The position numbers and the translations under genes are program-made. Positions 1 to 8,600 of a stretch of DNA of 29,730 nucleotides are shown piece by piece. The notes under the pieces are model-generated. The model was not told where the DNA came from. It worked only from the letters and a program-made list of their open reading frames with translations, and made no database searches. Numbering within the stretch: the stretch's first letter is position 1; each line of letters begins with the position of its first letter. This DNA is from Hungatella sp. UBA3048 (GTDB taxonomy: Bacteria > Bacillota > Clostridia > Lachnospirales > Lachnospiraceae): assembly GCA_002367105.1 (NCBI GenBank), contig DFCS01000031.1:1-29730 (forward strand), in the 5' to 3' direction.

Positions 1-377
1 TCTCGCTAATATATGTTAAATGTCTATAGACGCAGAACACTCAGGACACTTGTAACATAAATAATATAAAAATGGGTAGTTTATATGTTACAATGTAACA
101 CCACTGGTAATCCAGCCCTGAAGCAAGGATTCAGTTTTAGTCTGAAATAAGTGGCCGCCATTAACAATTCTCCTTCCTACTACAAAAAAAGAAGTGCCGC
201 TTCCGGTAATATCGGAAACAGGCTCTTCCTTTTTCTTAGTATTTAATTTTATAATAAGAGTTGGTATTGTTCCCATATAGCCATCGGAGCAAAATCAATT
301 CAACTTATCTCAGACAGTATCTTATCCTTATTTTGTTGGTTCGTGCAAGAATAGCGGTATGAATTCATTCCTCAATT
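1..377. other. Non-coding stretch at the window edge
   Basis: No convincing gene is visible here. It lies downstream of the HPr-like gene in the direction of transcription. The only open frame of note (88-276, minus) has no ribosome binding site and its product resembles nothing I recognise. No strong terminator hairpin is seen after the HPr stop codon, so transcription may continue towards the window edge. The one structured element is a short perfect palindrome at 86-100. Confidence 0.5.
86..100. repeat. Perfect 15-base palindrome, operator-like
   Basis: The sequence TGTTACAATGTAACA is a perfect inverted repeat of two 7-base arms around one central base. The size and symmetry suit a dimeric repressor site. 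A related half (TTGTAACAT) occurs about 35 bases to the left. The gene it would control must lie outside the window, and it may simply be a chance AT-rich palindrome. Confidence 0.3.
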
Positions 378-635
378 TCAAAGATTCTTTTTAACGAAAT
401 CTTCCAGAATCTGAATAGCTTCTAATTCGTCAGGCCCATCAGCCTTTATCACAATTTTATCCTCTGCCTTCACACAAAGTCCCATCAAAGCAAACAGCTT
501 TTTCGCATCAGCAGAATCATCATCTTTCGTAGCTGTTATATCTGACTGAAATTGCTTTGCCTGCTTTACAAGAAGTCCAGCCGGTCTCGCATGAATTCCG
601 TTTTCGTCTTTAATGATATACTCAAATTCTTTCAT
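378..635 (-). CDS. HPr-like PTS phosphocarrier protein lacking Ser46
   Basis: This small PTS phosphocarrier accepts phosphate from enzyme I and passes it to EIIA domains. The motif GIHARPA carries the active-site histidine. Starting at the second of two close ATGs (635 rather than 641) puts that histidine exactly at position 15, the family numbering. Both starts are possible, because AAAGGAG lies 4 bases from the first and 10 from the second. The usual regulatory segment KSIMGxMSL reads KKLFALMGL here, so Ser46, the HPr kinase target, is Lys. Otherwise the 85-residue length and C-terminal half fit HPr. It is the last gene of the beta-glucoside operon, just after a broken HAD gene, so it is probably a dedicated paralogue rather than the general housekeeping HPr. 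That role is inferred. Confidence 0.9.
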   Translation of the reverse strand: MKEFEYIIKDENGIHARPAGLLVKQAKQFQSDITATKDDDSADAKKLFALMGLCVKAEDKIVIKADGPDELEAIQILEDFVKKNL

Positions 636-659
636 AATCATAATTCTCCTTTAAATTAG

Positions 660-812
660 TTATACTAAATTATCAATGGCATATGTAACTCCGCTTTGAT
701 TACAAAGCGTAACAAAGTCAGCACTTTTTTTGATTATATCTTCTGCATTATCGACTGTAACCGCAATTCCTGCCCAATTCAGCATTTCCAGATACCGCTG
801 AAAATAATAATA
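660..812 (-). pseudogene. 3' remnant of a Cof-type HAD sugar phosphatase
   Basis: Read on the minus strand, this stretch translates as MLNWAGIAVTVDNAEDIIKK, then SADFVTLCNQSGVTYAIDNL, then V and stop. That matches the C-terminal end of Cof/YidA-type HAD phosphatases, where MLEYAGIGVAMGNA is followed by A-x-YVT and GVAxAIxK. The catalytic half is absent, and an in-frame TGA at 813-815 ends the open frame upstream. Only about 50 codons remain, squeezed between the phospho-beta-glucosidase stop and the HPr ribosome binding site. Even the retained part departs from consensus (DNA for the usual GNA). It appears to be a decayed gene that once dephosphorylated sugar phosphates within this operon. 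It is not a full gene in any frame. Confidence 0.7.
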
Positions 813-859
813 TCACGGAAATCAGCTAATTTCAGCGACTCATTAGAATACTGTATAGC

Positions 860-2278
860 TTAAAGTTCCTTTCCATTGGACTCAATCACTTTCTTATACC
901 AATAAAATGATTTCTTTTTGCTTCTGTCCAATGTACCACTACCATCGTCATGCTTATCCACATAAATGAATCCATACCGCTTTTTCATTTCTCCAGTGCC
1001 TGCGCTTACCAGATCAATCGGTCCCCATGTGGTATACCCCATCAGGTCTACGCCATCCTGAATCGCTTCCTTCATCTGCTCGATATGTTGTCGCAGATAA
1101 TCGATACGGTAATCATCATTGATGCTTCCGTCCGGCTCAAAGGTGTCCACAGCTCCAAGACCGTTTTCGACCACCATAAGCGGAATATGGTAGCGGTCAT
1201 ACAGGTGGTTTAGTGTCCAGCGAAGTCCGATTGGATCAATCTGCCATCCCCAATCCGTTGCTTTCAGATAGGGATTTTTGATGCCTCCCAGCAGATTTCC
1301 GCCGGTTTGTTCGTTTTGGGGGTTAGCGCTCACACAGTTGGACATATAGTAGCTGAAGGTATAGAAGTCCACACAGCCTTCCTTAAGAATTTGTTCGTCT
1401 TCTGCTTCCATCACCAGTTCCACATTGTGTTCATCATAATAACGCTTCGCATAAGCCGGATAAAAACCGCGTACCTGAACATCGCCACAAAGCATATTTT
1501 GAATCTGATCCATATGCTGGGTCAGAAGAACATCTGCCGGATCACAGGTAAGAGGCTGCATATCCAGATAGGCGATCATACATCCGATTTTAAAATCGGG
1601 ATTTATCTGATGCCCCATTTTTACTGCTTTGGCGCTTGCCACAAACTGATGATGAAGTGCCTGTATGCGAACAGCTTCTGTATTCTCCTTTTCATCCAAT
1701 ATCATACCCAGGGATGCATAGGCTCCGAGCGTTACCATGGCACTGTTGATTTCATTGAATGTCAACCAGTATTTTACCTTGTCTTTATAGCGAATATACA
1801 GTGTTTGTGCATAGCGATTATAAAATTCGATGAGTTTTCGGTTTTTCCATCCGTCGTATTTTTGTACCAGATTAAAGGGAAGCTCATAGTGTGAGATTGT
1901 TACGAGCGGCTCAATGTTATACTTTTTTAGTTCGTCAAGAACATCGTCATAAAACTGAAGCCCTTTTTCGTTTGGCTGCTCATCATCACCGTTTGGGAAT
2001 ATCCTGCTCCACGCAATCGACAAGCGGAAAACCTTAAATCCCATTTCAGCAAACAATGCAATATCCTCTTTATAACGATGATAAAAATCAATACCTTCAT
2101 GGTTCGGATAAAAGGTATCCGGCTCAAGGATCGGTGTAATCCTTCTCGCTATGGTATGGCTTCCACCGGTATACATATCATTGGTGCTGGGACCCTTCCC
2201 GTCCTCATTCCATGCTCCCTCAAGCTGATTAGCGGCTGTTGCACCACCCCAAAGGAAATTTATTGGAAATTCTTTCAT
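860..2278 (-). CDS. bglA: GH1 6-phospho-beta-glucosidase
   Basis: This cytoplasmic enzyme cleaves phosphorylated beta-glucosides (cellobiose, salicin or arbutin type) delivered by the PTS into glucose 6-phosphate and the aglycone or sugar. It has 472 residues, the usual GH1 length. The N-terminal signature FLWGGATAANQLEGAW (8-23), the acid/base Glu176 in TFNEIN and the nucleophile Glu371 in VVENGLG are all present. The stretch around 425-435 (Ser425, Lys433, Tyr435 before GFIYVD) matches the phosphate-binding loop of BglA-type enzymes, favouring a 6-phospho substrate over a free glucoside. A strong AAGGAGGT precedes the ATG. It follows the EIIBCA permease gene by 44 bases and is presumably cotranscribed under LicT control. 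Confidence 0.95.
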   Translation of the reverse strand: MKEFPINFLWGGATAANQLEGAWNEDGKGPSTNDMYTGGSHTIARRITPILEPDTFYPNHEGIDFYHRYKEDIALFAEMGFKVFRLSIAWSRIFPNGDDEQPNEKGLQFYDDVLDELKKYNIEPLVTISHYELPFNLVQKYDGWKNRKLIEFYNRYAQTLYIRYKDKVKYWLTFNEINSAMVTLGAYASLGMILDEKENTEAVRIQALHHQFVASAKAVKMGHQINPDFKIGCMIAYLDMQPLTCDPADVLLTQHMDQIQNMLCGDVQVRGFYPAYAKRYYDEHNVELVMEAEDEQILKEGCVDFYTFSYYMSNCVSANPQNEQTGGNLLGGIKNPYLKATDWGWQIDPIGLRWTLNHLYDRYHIPLMVVENGLGAVDTFEPDGSINDDYRIDYLRQHIEQMKEAIQDGVDLMGYTTWGPIDLVSAGTGEMKKRYGFIYVDKHDDGSGTLDRSKKKSFYWYKKVIESNGKEL

Positions 2279-2322
2279 TTTGTTGTCTACCTCCTTGAAT
2301 ATTCCTGGATTATCTCTTCCAT

Positions 2323-4242
2323 TTACAATACCGTAATAATGATATCGCCCTGAACAACTTTTCTTGCGTCTGTTAGCGCGATATCCGCATAGTCATCGTT
2401 ATTCGTAATGACAATCGGTGAATCAATAGAGAAACCTGCTTCCCTGATTTTTTCAATATCAAATTCAAGCAGCAGCTGACCCTTCGTTATGGTATCTCCT
2501 TTTTTGACATGTGCTGTAAAACCGTCACCTTTCATCTTCACGGTATCCATACCTATATGGATAAGAACCTCCGTGCCTCTATCGGATAAAATGCCAATCG
2601 CATGCCCGGTTTCGATAAAGCTTGAAACCATGCCGTTACAAGGTGCGTATACCTTCCCATCCGACGGGATGATAGCGACGCCTTCTCCTAGCGCACCGCT
2701 TGAGAAAACTTCATCCGCCAGCTCACTTAATTGCTTCACATCACCGATCAGCGGGGAAGCAATCGTCTCTGGTTTTCCTTGCTTTTCTGAGCGCTTATTC
2801 TCTAAATCTTTTTTTACAGGCGTATCATCCTTATATAATATAACAGTCATACCGAAGGCAATAATAGAAGTGACTACTATCGCAACTATGATCCAATACA
2901 TGCTGGTGGCATCGTGTGTATCTGTTGCAATGAAGTTTGGAAAGCAAAGGATACCACCCGCCCCCATAACATAGGACTTTACCTCTGTTAATCCTACAAT
3001 CCCACCACCTATGGCTGATGCAATACACGAATATATAAAAGGCTTTTTCTTTGGCAGGGTGATACCATAGATACTAGGCTCGGTTACACCAAATAAACCG
3101 GAAACAAAAGCGGAAAGTGCAAGACTTTTCAGCTTAAAGTCCTTAGTTTTTATATAGATTGCCAAAACTACCATAGATTGGGCAAATGATACGATAAATA
3201 TTGGTGAGAGGGCAAAATCGTAACCATAGGTGCTGAAATTAAGAAGCGCAATCGGCATAAGTCCCCAATGAATCCCAAAGATAACAAGAATTTGATATAT
3301 GCCTCCCAGAACAATACCCGCTATTAATCCGCCGACAACCGGGATTCCATAAAATAACTTGAATACTTCTCCAATCATGGAGCATAGGATGGAGGATATC
3401 GGTCCTATTATAAGAAAAGTTAACGGTACGATAATTATCAGCGTAAGTACCGGAACAAAAAACATCTTGATAACATCAGGAACTATCTTTTTCCAAAAAT
3501 TCTCCAATTTGGTAGCGATAAATACAGCGATTATTATTGGAATGACGGTGGACTGATAGCCCATACCCGAAATAAGCACTGGAATACCCAAAAAATCAGT
3601 GTAAAAGCTAGTCTGGAATATTGAACCGGTAAATAGAGTACCGAGAACTTCCCCTGATAATAAGTTTACGATTGTAGGGTAACACAGGGCACAGCCGATT
3701 GCCATTCCGATGGAAATGCTGCCTCCAAATTTCTTTGCAGCCGTACATCCCAAAATGATGGGCAGAAAATAAAAGAAACCATCCCCTAACGCGTACAATA
3801 TTGTATACGTACCGCTGGTGCTTTCCAGCCATCCTAAAAAAACAAACAATGCCAGCAAACCCTTAATAATACCTGCTGCACACATACCTCCCAAAACCGG
3901 CTGAAAAACACCTGATATAATATCAATCAATGCTTCGCCGGGAGTCATCTTCTTTTTTGACCCGATTTCTTCACTTGAAGTGACTTGATTAAAATGTCCA
4001 ATCTCATTTACAACATCATAAACCTCTGGCACATGATTGCCGATAACAACCTGATACTGACCACTGCTTTGCATAACGGTTACAATTCCATCCGTCGCCT
4101 TTAAAACTTCTGTATTTGCCTTTGATTCATCTTTAAGCTTAAAGCGCAATCTTGTAATACAGTGCTCCAAGCTAATAACATTTGATTTTCCACCTACGTT
4201 TTGGATGATGATCCTTGCCAGACCATCGTATTTACTTGCCAT
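2323..4242 (-). CDS. bglP: Beta-glucoside PTS permease, fused EIIBCA
   Basis: This membrane protein imports and phosphorylates beta-glucosides. The order is EIIB, EIIC, EIIA. EIIB lies at about 1-90 with the phosphocysteine Cys28 in EHCITRLRF. EIIC covers about 100-460 with many hydrophobic helices and the GVTEPSIYGI substrate motif. EIIA covers about 500-639, with the phosphohistidine near residue 562 in LIHIGMDTVKMKG. The ATG at 4242 is chosen because GAGGAGGAAACCATCA sits directly before it; the longer frame to 4284 lacks a site and adds a basic leader foreign to the family. The resulting 639 residues fit BglF/BglP. The gene lies 177 bases after licT, with a RAT/terminator switch between them, so its expression should depend on LicT antitermination. 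Confidence 0.95.
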   Translation of the reverse strand: MASKYDGLARIIIQNVGGKSNVISLEHCITRLRFKLKDESKANTEVLKATDGIVTVMQSSGQYQVVIGNHVPEVYDVVNEIGHFNQVTSSEEIGSKKKMTPGEALIDIISGVFQPVLGGMCAAGIIKGLLALFVFLGWLESTSGTYTILYALGDGFFYFLPIILGCTAAKKFGGSISIGMAIGCALCYPTIVNLLSGEVLGTLFTGSIFQTSFYTDFLGIPVLISGMGYQSTVIPIIIAVFIATKLENFWKKIVPDVIKMFFVPVLTLIIIVPLTFLIIGPISSILCSMIGEVFKLFYGIPVVGGLIAGIVLGGIYQILVIFGIHWGLMPIALLNFSTYGYDFALSPIFIVSFAQSMVVLAIYIKTKDFKLKSLALSAFVSGLFGVTEPSIYGITLPKKKPFIYSCIASAIGGGIVGLTEVKSYVMGAGGILCFPNFIATDTHDATSMYWIIVAIVVTSIIAFGMTVILYKDDTPVKKDLENKRSEKQGKPETIASPLIGDVKQLSELADEVFSSGALGEGVAIIPSDGKVYAPCNGMVSSFIETGHAIGILSDRGTEVLIHIGMDTVKMKGDGFTAHVKKGDTITKGQLLLEFDIEKIREAGFSIDSPIVITNNDDYADIALTDARKVVQGDIIITVL

Positions 4243-4306
4243 TGATGGTTTCCTCCTCTTAAAAACTTTATATATAAAATGCATTGCACATTTTATTCCA
4301 GGTAAT

Positions 4307-4349
4307 AAAAAACCCAGATGGAATATATCTTACTGTTACTCCATCCGGG
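4307..4349 (-). terminator. Intrinsic terminator ahead of the permease gene (antiterminated by LicT)
   Basis: On the minus strand CCCGGATGGA (4340-4349) pairs along all ten bases with TCCATCTGGG (4313-4322), counting one G-T pair, and is followed by six T (4307-4312). The 5' arm shares its first three bases with the RAT element at 4347-4374, so formation of the antiterminator excludes the terminator. This is the standard BglG/LicT switch geometry. Confidence 0.85.
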
Positions 4350-4374
4350 TCTAGCCAACTAAATGTCACAATCC
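4347..4374 (-). promoter_or_regulatory. Divergent RAT element upstream of the permease gene
   Basis: The minus strand begins GGATTGTGACATTTAG and ends TTGGCTAGACCC. The 5' half matches the ribonucleic antiterminator recognised by LicT/BglG proteins. The 3' half departs from the usual GCAGGCAAAACC but keeps the GGC-N-A-N-ACC pattern. It overlaps the terminator at 4307-4349, as expected of a functional switch. LicT made by the upstream gene, when inducer is present, should bind here and permit transcription of the permease and glucosidase genes. Confidence 0.75.
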
Positions 4375-4419
4375 CTTTCATTATGATGTTTTATTGATAT
4401 CTCTTTATTACATAAGGAC

Positions 4420-5253
4420 TTAAAGGTTTTTGGTTATGCGTGCGATATGAACAGTTAAATAAAGCATTTCTTCATTGCTCAAATCGTATTTGTATTTTTT
4501 TAAAACAAAGGCCCTTACTTTTTGAACGCATTGAAATGCTTTTTTATGTTTGACCTTAATAGCATCAAGTAATTCTTCATTATCATCATCATAATGCGTG
4601 TTATTTAGAATCCTTTGTGCAAAGAATTTAAGATGCGTGATAAACCGATAATAATATAAGGAATTTTCATCAAACACGATTGAAAAATAATTTCTGACAA
4701 TATCAGCTATTTCTTGCATGATCCGTATTAACTCATAGGTGCTTGAAATCTCTCCGTTTATTTCTGCATTAATAAAGTGCAGAGCAATAAATGCAGCTTC
4801 ATCCTCTAAAAAACGTACTCCGGTTTCCTTCTCGACGACCTGATTCGCTTTTAACCCGACTTCAAACTCATCTTTATAAAATCGTCTGACATCCCATAAC
4901 AACGGATTTTTAAGGATACTTCCTTCCCTGTACCGTTGAATAGCTCCGGAAATATGATCAGGTAATGTCACATAGATGTTATCATTTAGTTTCTTTCCCA
5001 ACTTAATTTTCGCATAATTTATAATCTGTTCCACTAAAAGTATATGTTCCATAGGGATATCGGTCAGAAGTTCCTGAAATTTAGAGGAAACGTTTTTATC
5101 TAGTAGTGTAAATGTTTTGTCCACTTTCGCCGGGTCTAATTCATCCCCTACTTTTCGTTTGAAAACAATTCCATTACCCATCACGATGGTTTCATGCCCT
5201 TTATCGTTTATAGTAACGGCCACATTATTATTTAAAATTTTTATAATTTTCAT
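4420..5253 (-). CDS. licT: BglG/LicT-family transcription antiterminator
   Basis: This RNA-binding protein stabilises RAT hairpins so that transcription passes the overlapping terminators. The 277 residues show an N-terminal CAT RNA-binding domain (about 1-56; MKIIKILNNNVAVT, then MGNGIVFKRKVGD) and two PTS regulation domains. PRD1 has histidines in LPDHISGAI and ALHFINAE. PRD2 has them in FITHLKFFAQR and LTVHIARI. These are sites where EIIB and HPr-dependent phosphorylation set activity. The ATG at 5253 follows AAGGTGATTGGC; the in-frame extension to 5328 runs through the RAT and terminator and is untranslated leader. Two RAT sites, one before this gene and one after it, indicate that it regulates itself and the downstream permease. 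Confidence 0.95.
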   Translation of the reverse strand: MKIIKILNNNVAVTINDKGHETIVMGNGIVFKRKVGDELDPAKVDKTFTLLDKNVSSKFQELLTDIPMEHILLVEQIINYAKIKLGKKLNDNIYVTLPDHISGAIQRYREGSILKNPLLWDVRRFYKDEFEVGLKANQVVEKETGVRFLEDEAAFIALHFINAEINGEISSTYELIRIMQEIADIVRNYFSIVFDENSLYYYRFITHLKFFAQRILNNTHYDDDNEELLDAIKVKHKKAFQCVQKVRAFVLKKYKYDLSNEEMLYLTVHIARITKNL

Positions 5254-5271
5254 GCCAATCACCTTTTTATA

Positions 5272-5313
5272 CAAAAAGGCAAAACCAATATACAAAAGTA
5301 TTATGGTTTTGCC
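5272..5313 (-). terminator. Intrinsic terminator in the licT leader
   Basis: On the minus strand GGCAAAACC (5305-5313) pairs perfectly with GGTTTTGCC (5278-5286) and is followed by TTTTT. The 5' arm is the last nine bases of the RAT at 5305-5333, so binding of LicT to the RAT blocks the terminator. Without inducer licT would be attenuated before its own start codon. Confidence 0.9.
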
Positions 5314-5333
5314 TGCATTATCAGTCACAATCC
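5305..5333 (-). promoter_or_regulatory. Canonical RAT antiterminator in the licT leader
   Basis: The minus strand reads GGATTGTGACTGATAATG followed by CAGGCAAAACC. This is a near-perfect 29-base LicT/SacY/BglG recognition element. It lies just downstream of the promoter at 5352-5381 and overlaps the terminator at 5272-5313. It shows that licT expression is autoregulated by antitermination. Confidence 0.92.
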
Positions 5334-5351
5334 GAGGTTTCAGTTTTTATA

Positions 5352-5381
5352 ATTGTATCATGCAATAACTAAGAATATCAA
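5352..5381 (-). promoter_or_regulatory. Promoter of the beta-glucoside operon
   Basis: On the minus strand a -35 TTGATA (5376-5381) and a -10 TACAAT (5352-5357) are separated by 18 bases. The predicted start point is about 10 bases before the RAT element. No clear catabolite-responsive cre site was seen by eye next to it. Confidence 0.65.
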
Positions 5382-5665
5382 TTGACATTTCTGCTTAATA
5401 TTTTGGCGAATCATATACAATTTGCACAAATCCTAACCTTAAACCAATACTAATCGCGAATAATAAATGATATTTTCTTTAATAAATTTTAGAAACTCTA
5501 TCATAGAATAAATGCAGGGCGATATATGATTGTCGCCCTGCATTTTTATAATAGTCAGAAAGTTTATATACGACTGAATAACAATAAGCAGCCGCCCTAA
5601 TATTATATTTAAATTTTATCATGTAAAAAGCGGTGGCAGGATTATTTCATCAATTATCTGATAAC
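5382..5665. other. Spacer between the GH97 gene and the licT operon
   Basis: This AT-rich spacer separates the end of the GH97 gene from the licT promoter. The only structure I can support in it is the strong hairpin at 5512-5543, which ends transcription of the GH97 module. No open frame of interest is present. Confidence 0.5.
5512..5547 (-). terminator. Hairpin terminator after the GH97 gene, probably bidirectional
   Basis: ATGCAGGGCGA (5512-5522) and TCGCCCTGCAT (5533-5543) form a perfect 11-bp stem with a 10-base loop. On the plus strand it is followed by TTTTT. On the minus strand, the direction of the GH97 gene that ends 119 bases earlier, it is followed by TTTATT. It insulates the GH97 module from the licT operon. 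Confidence 0.75.
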
Positions 5666-8600
5666 TCATTGTACCCAGACTCCATTCTCGTCAACCTGGT
5701 ACCCATCCGGAGTAACACAGCCTGCCAGCATTTTTCCCTGGTCACTGCCTTCTTTCTCTTCGAAATAATACCACTTTCCTTCAATAATATGCCACCCAGT
5801 ATACATTGCGCCTCTAGTTCCATCCATGACATTATGAAGGAAATAGGTCTTGCCATTCACATTAATCCAACCATCCTTCATATACCCATTAGCGTCAAAA
5901 TAATACCATACTGTTTTGCCGTTCTCAATCATGCTTGCCCACTGCTCTTTTGGATATGAGCCATCCTTGTTTCTGATCCACCAGCCGTTTGCGTCCTGAA
6001 TCCACTTGGATTCTGAAGCAGACGATGATGGAGTGTATGAGCTTTCCGATTTCGATCCGCTATTATTTGATGACTCGTGCTCCTTCACTTTCTCCAGGCT
6101 TCTGACCGCATTAAGCAGATTTTCATAACAACTGGCAACTTCTACCTTCGTGGAGTTTTCATCGTTCAGAACTTCTACCGCTTTGGTAAGGGCAGCCTTC
6201 AGCACTGCAAAGCTACTTTTTGTATATGAATTTTCTTCATACTGCGCACAAGAACCGATTAAACCGGCCAGGTCCGCTTTTAATTTTTCCAGTTCGATTT
6301 CTTTCTTTGGCACCAAACCCTTAATCGCTTCTTTCAATGCATTATAGCACTCGATAAGAGTCTTTTGAGAGGTCTCTGCCGTAAGCGCGTCTTTGGCTGC
6401 ATTCAAGGCTTCCTTCAACACTGAAAAGCTGCTTTCCGTATATTCGTCTTCCTTATAATCTGCACAAGAATCGGCTAATGCTCTTAGTTCGGCTCTTAAA
6501 TCATCTATTTCCTTAGTCACCAGGCCGTCAATCGCTGCTTCCATGGCTTCACGGCATTCTTTAAGAATATCTTTTTCTTCCATTGTAAGCGCACCTTCAG
6601 CCGCATCCATCGCAGCCTTTAATACTGCAAAGCTGCTTTTCGTATAGATTTCTTCTTTATACATTTTACCTAAACGGATCAGTTCAGCCAGATCCATTTT
6701 TAGCTGCTCCAATTCAGCATCTGTCGCTTTTGCAAATGGAATCACGGAAGATATACCGTTTTGCTCGAACGTAAAGTTCTCAAATGTCGCCGGAATATCG
6801 CCTGGTTTTCCATTTCCATTCACAGAGTACAATCCTACTTTTAAGTCTGCTTGATCAAAGGCTTTATTCTCTACAGAATTGCCGATTTGAATCCAGTTTT
6901 CATTATCATAGCTATAGGATGCTGTACAGATCTTTCCCTGGCGTGCTACTTTCAAATATATTGCCTCGCCGGTGTGGCCATTTTCTTTTATGGGTTGTTC
7001 TGCATAACTGTTGTCTTGTACTCTAACCGTGGAAATCACTCGCCCACCCTGTCCCGAATGGTGTCTTCTCAAAACTTCCTGCACTGCGTTATCATTTGCA
7101 TAGATCACAATACCACCGGACTGGTAATCGCTTTCGGGTTCAAAATCAAGTTTTACAGATGCAGTAAAGTCTCCTTTCGCCTCCATAAAGAATACATTTT
7201 TTGCGTTAGGGTTTCCACCTGTCCCAAACTCTCCGCTATCGCCGATTATGGTAAGAGAAGTTTCGGAATTAAGTTTCCATCTATCCGGATTATTAGCGCG
7301 AATTGTCCATCTGTCCTTATCCAATCGAACTAAGGGCCAGGTCACCGTTACATTACAGGAAGCGCTGACGCTGACGCCCAAACCAGTTGAAGCAGTTATT
7401 ACAGCATTCCCAGGTTTTAACGCCTTAATTTTACCGTCTTTTACTGTTGCAACATTCTCGTTACTGGATGTCCATGTTACATAACCATATGTTGTTCCTT
7501 CCGGAGCCAACTTGGCCGTTATAACCTCTGAATCCCCTTCCATTAAGGTGGTTTGTTCCTTACTCAAAGTAATGCTTTCCGGCTGCTGGGGAGCTTCAGT
7601 GGTAATCTTGATACTGGCACCGCCGGCCTTCGCCAAAGGAATCTTCAACACATCGTCACTGGTAACCGTTCTCATCTCTAAATCGATATCTGACATCGTT
7701 TTTCCGTCTTTATAGATAACAGCATAGTATGTCGTCCCAGCCTTCAGGAAGCTTAAATCCACTTCTGCATCACGTGCCTCATCACAGATACTCCCAACAT
7801 ACCAATTGTCACCATTTCTTCTGGCAATGCTGACATACTTTCCCGGCTCGCCTTCCAGCATAAAAGATTCGTCCCAGGAAGCAGGAATCGAGGTTAAAAG
7901 ACTTTTAGCCGGAGACTGCATATACGCACTTGGTTTATCGGCAAAACACGGGATACCACATTCAAATATGACAGACAGTGCAGCCATCTGAGATATTGTA
8001 TATACCTCTTTGGCGTTACCGTAAGACAGTAAAGGAGTATAATCAGCCGGTCCCACTGCATTTCTGATAAATGGAATCAGGCAGTGGTATGCTGCAGTTA
8101 TCAGCTGGTTTCTGTTTGGATCCTGGTTCTGTTCGGCGCCGAAAATTCCTTCTCTCGCTAATGTCTGAGGCCAGGTACGTCTCTGTCCTGACGGTTTGTT
8201 AGCTCCGTGCGGGTTCAGAAGCAGATGACACTCCGCTGTTTTTTCCATTAAAGCGTCATATTTTTTCATAGTCCTCTGATCCTGAGAATCAAAAAAGTCA
8301 ATTTTTATACCTTTGATTCCTTTTTCAGCCCAGATCTCTAGGGTACGCATATCCTGTGCTGTATTAAAATCATTGCTATGAGCCCATGCCAGAAGCCCTA
8401 CACCCTTGTCATCTGCATATTTAATCAGCTCATCTGTCCAGTCATAGAATTTTCGGTAGTATCTTCCCTTATCATCCGTTTCCCAATATTGGGAATCATT
8501 CGATCTTCCGCCCGGCTGCCAGCCTTCATCCATCAGCACATATTTCCATCCCATTTCAGCCGCAAGATCAATATACCGTTTATAAGTTTCGAAATCACCA

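Noticed and set aside
88..276. 62-codon minus-strand open frame near the window edge
   Set aside because: No ribosome binding site before the ATG, no recognisable family and atypical composition. Treated as chance.
5254..5328. Longer N-terminus for LicT starting at 5328
   Set aside because: The extension translates the RAT and terminator hairpin. The ATG at 5253 has the ribosome binding site and begins with the conserved CAT-domain sequence.
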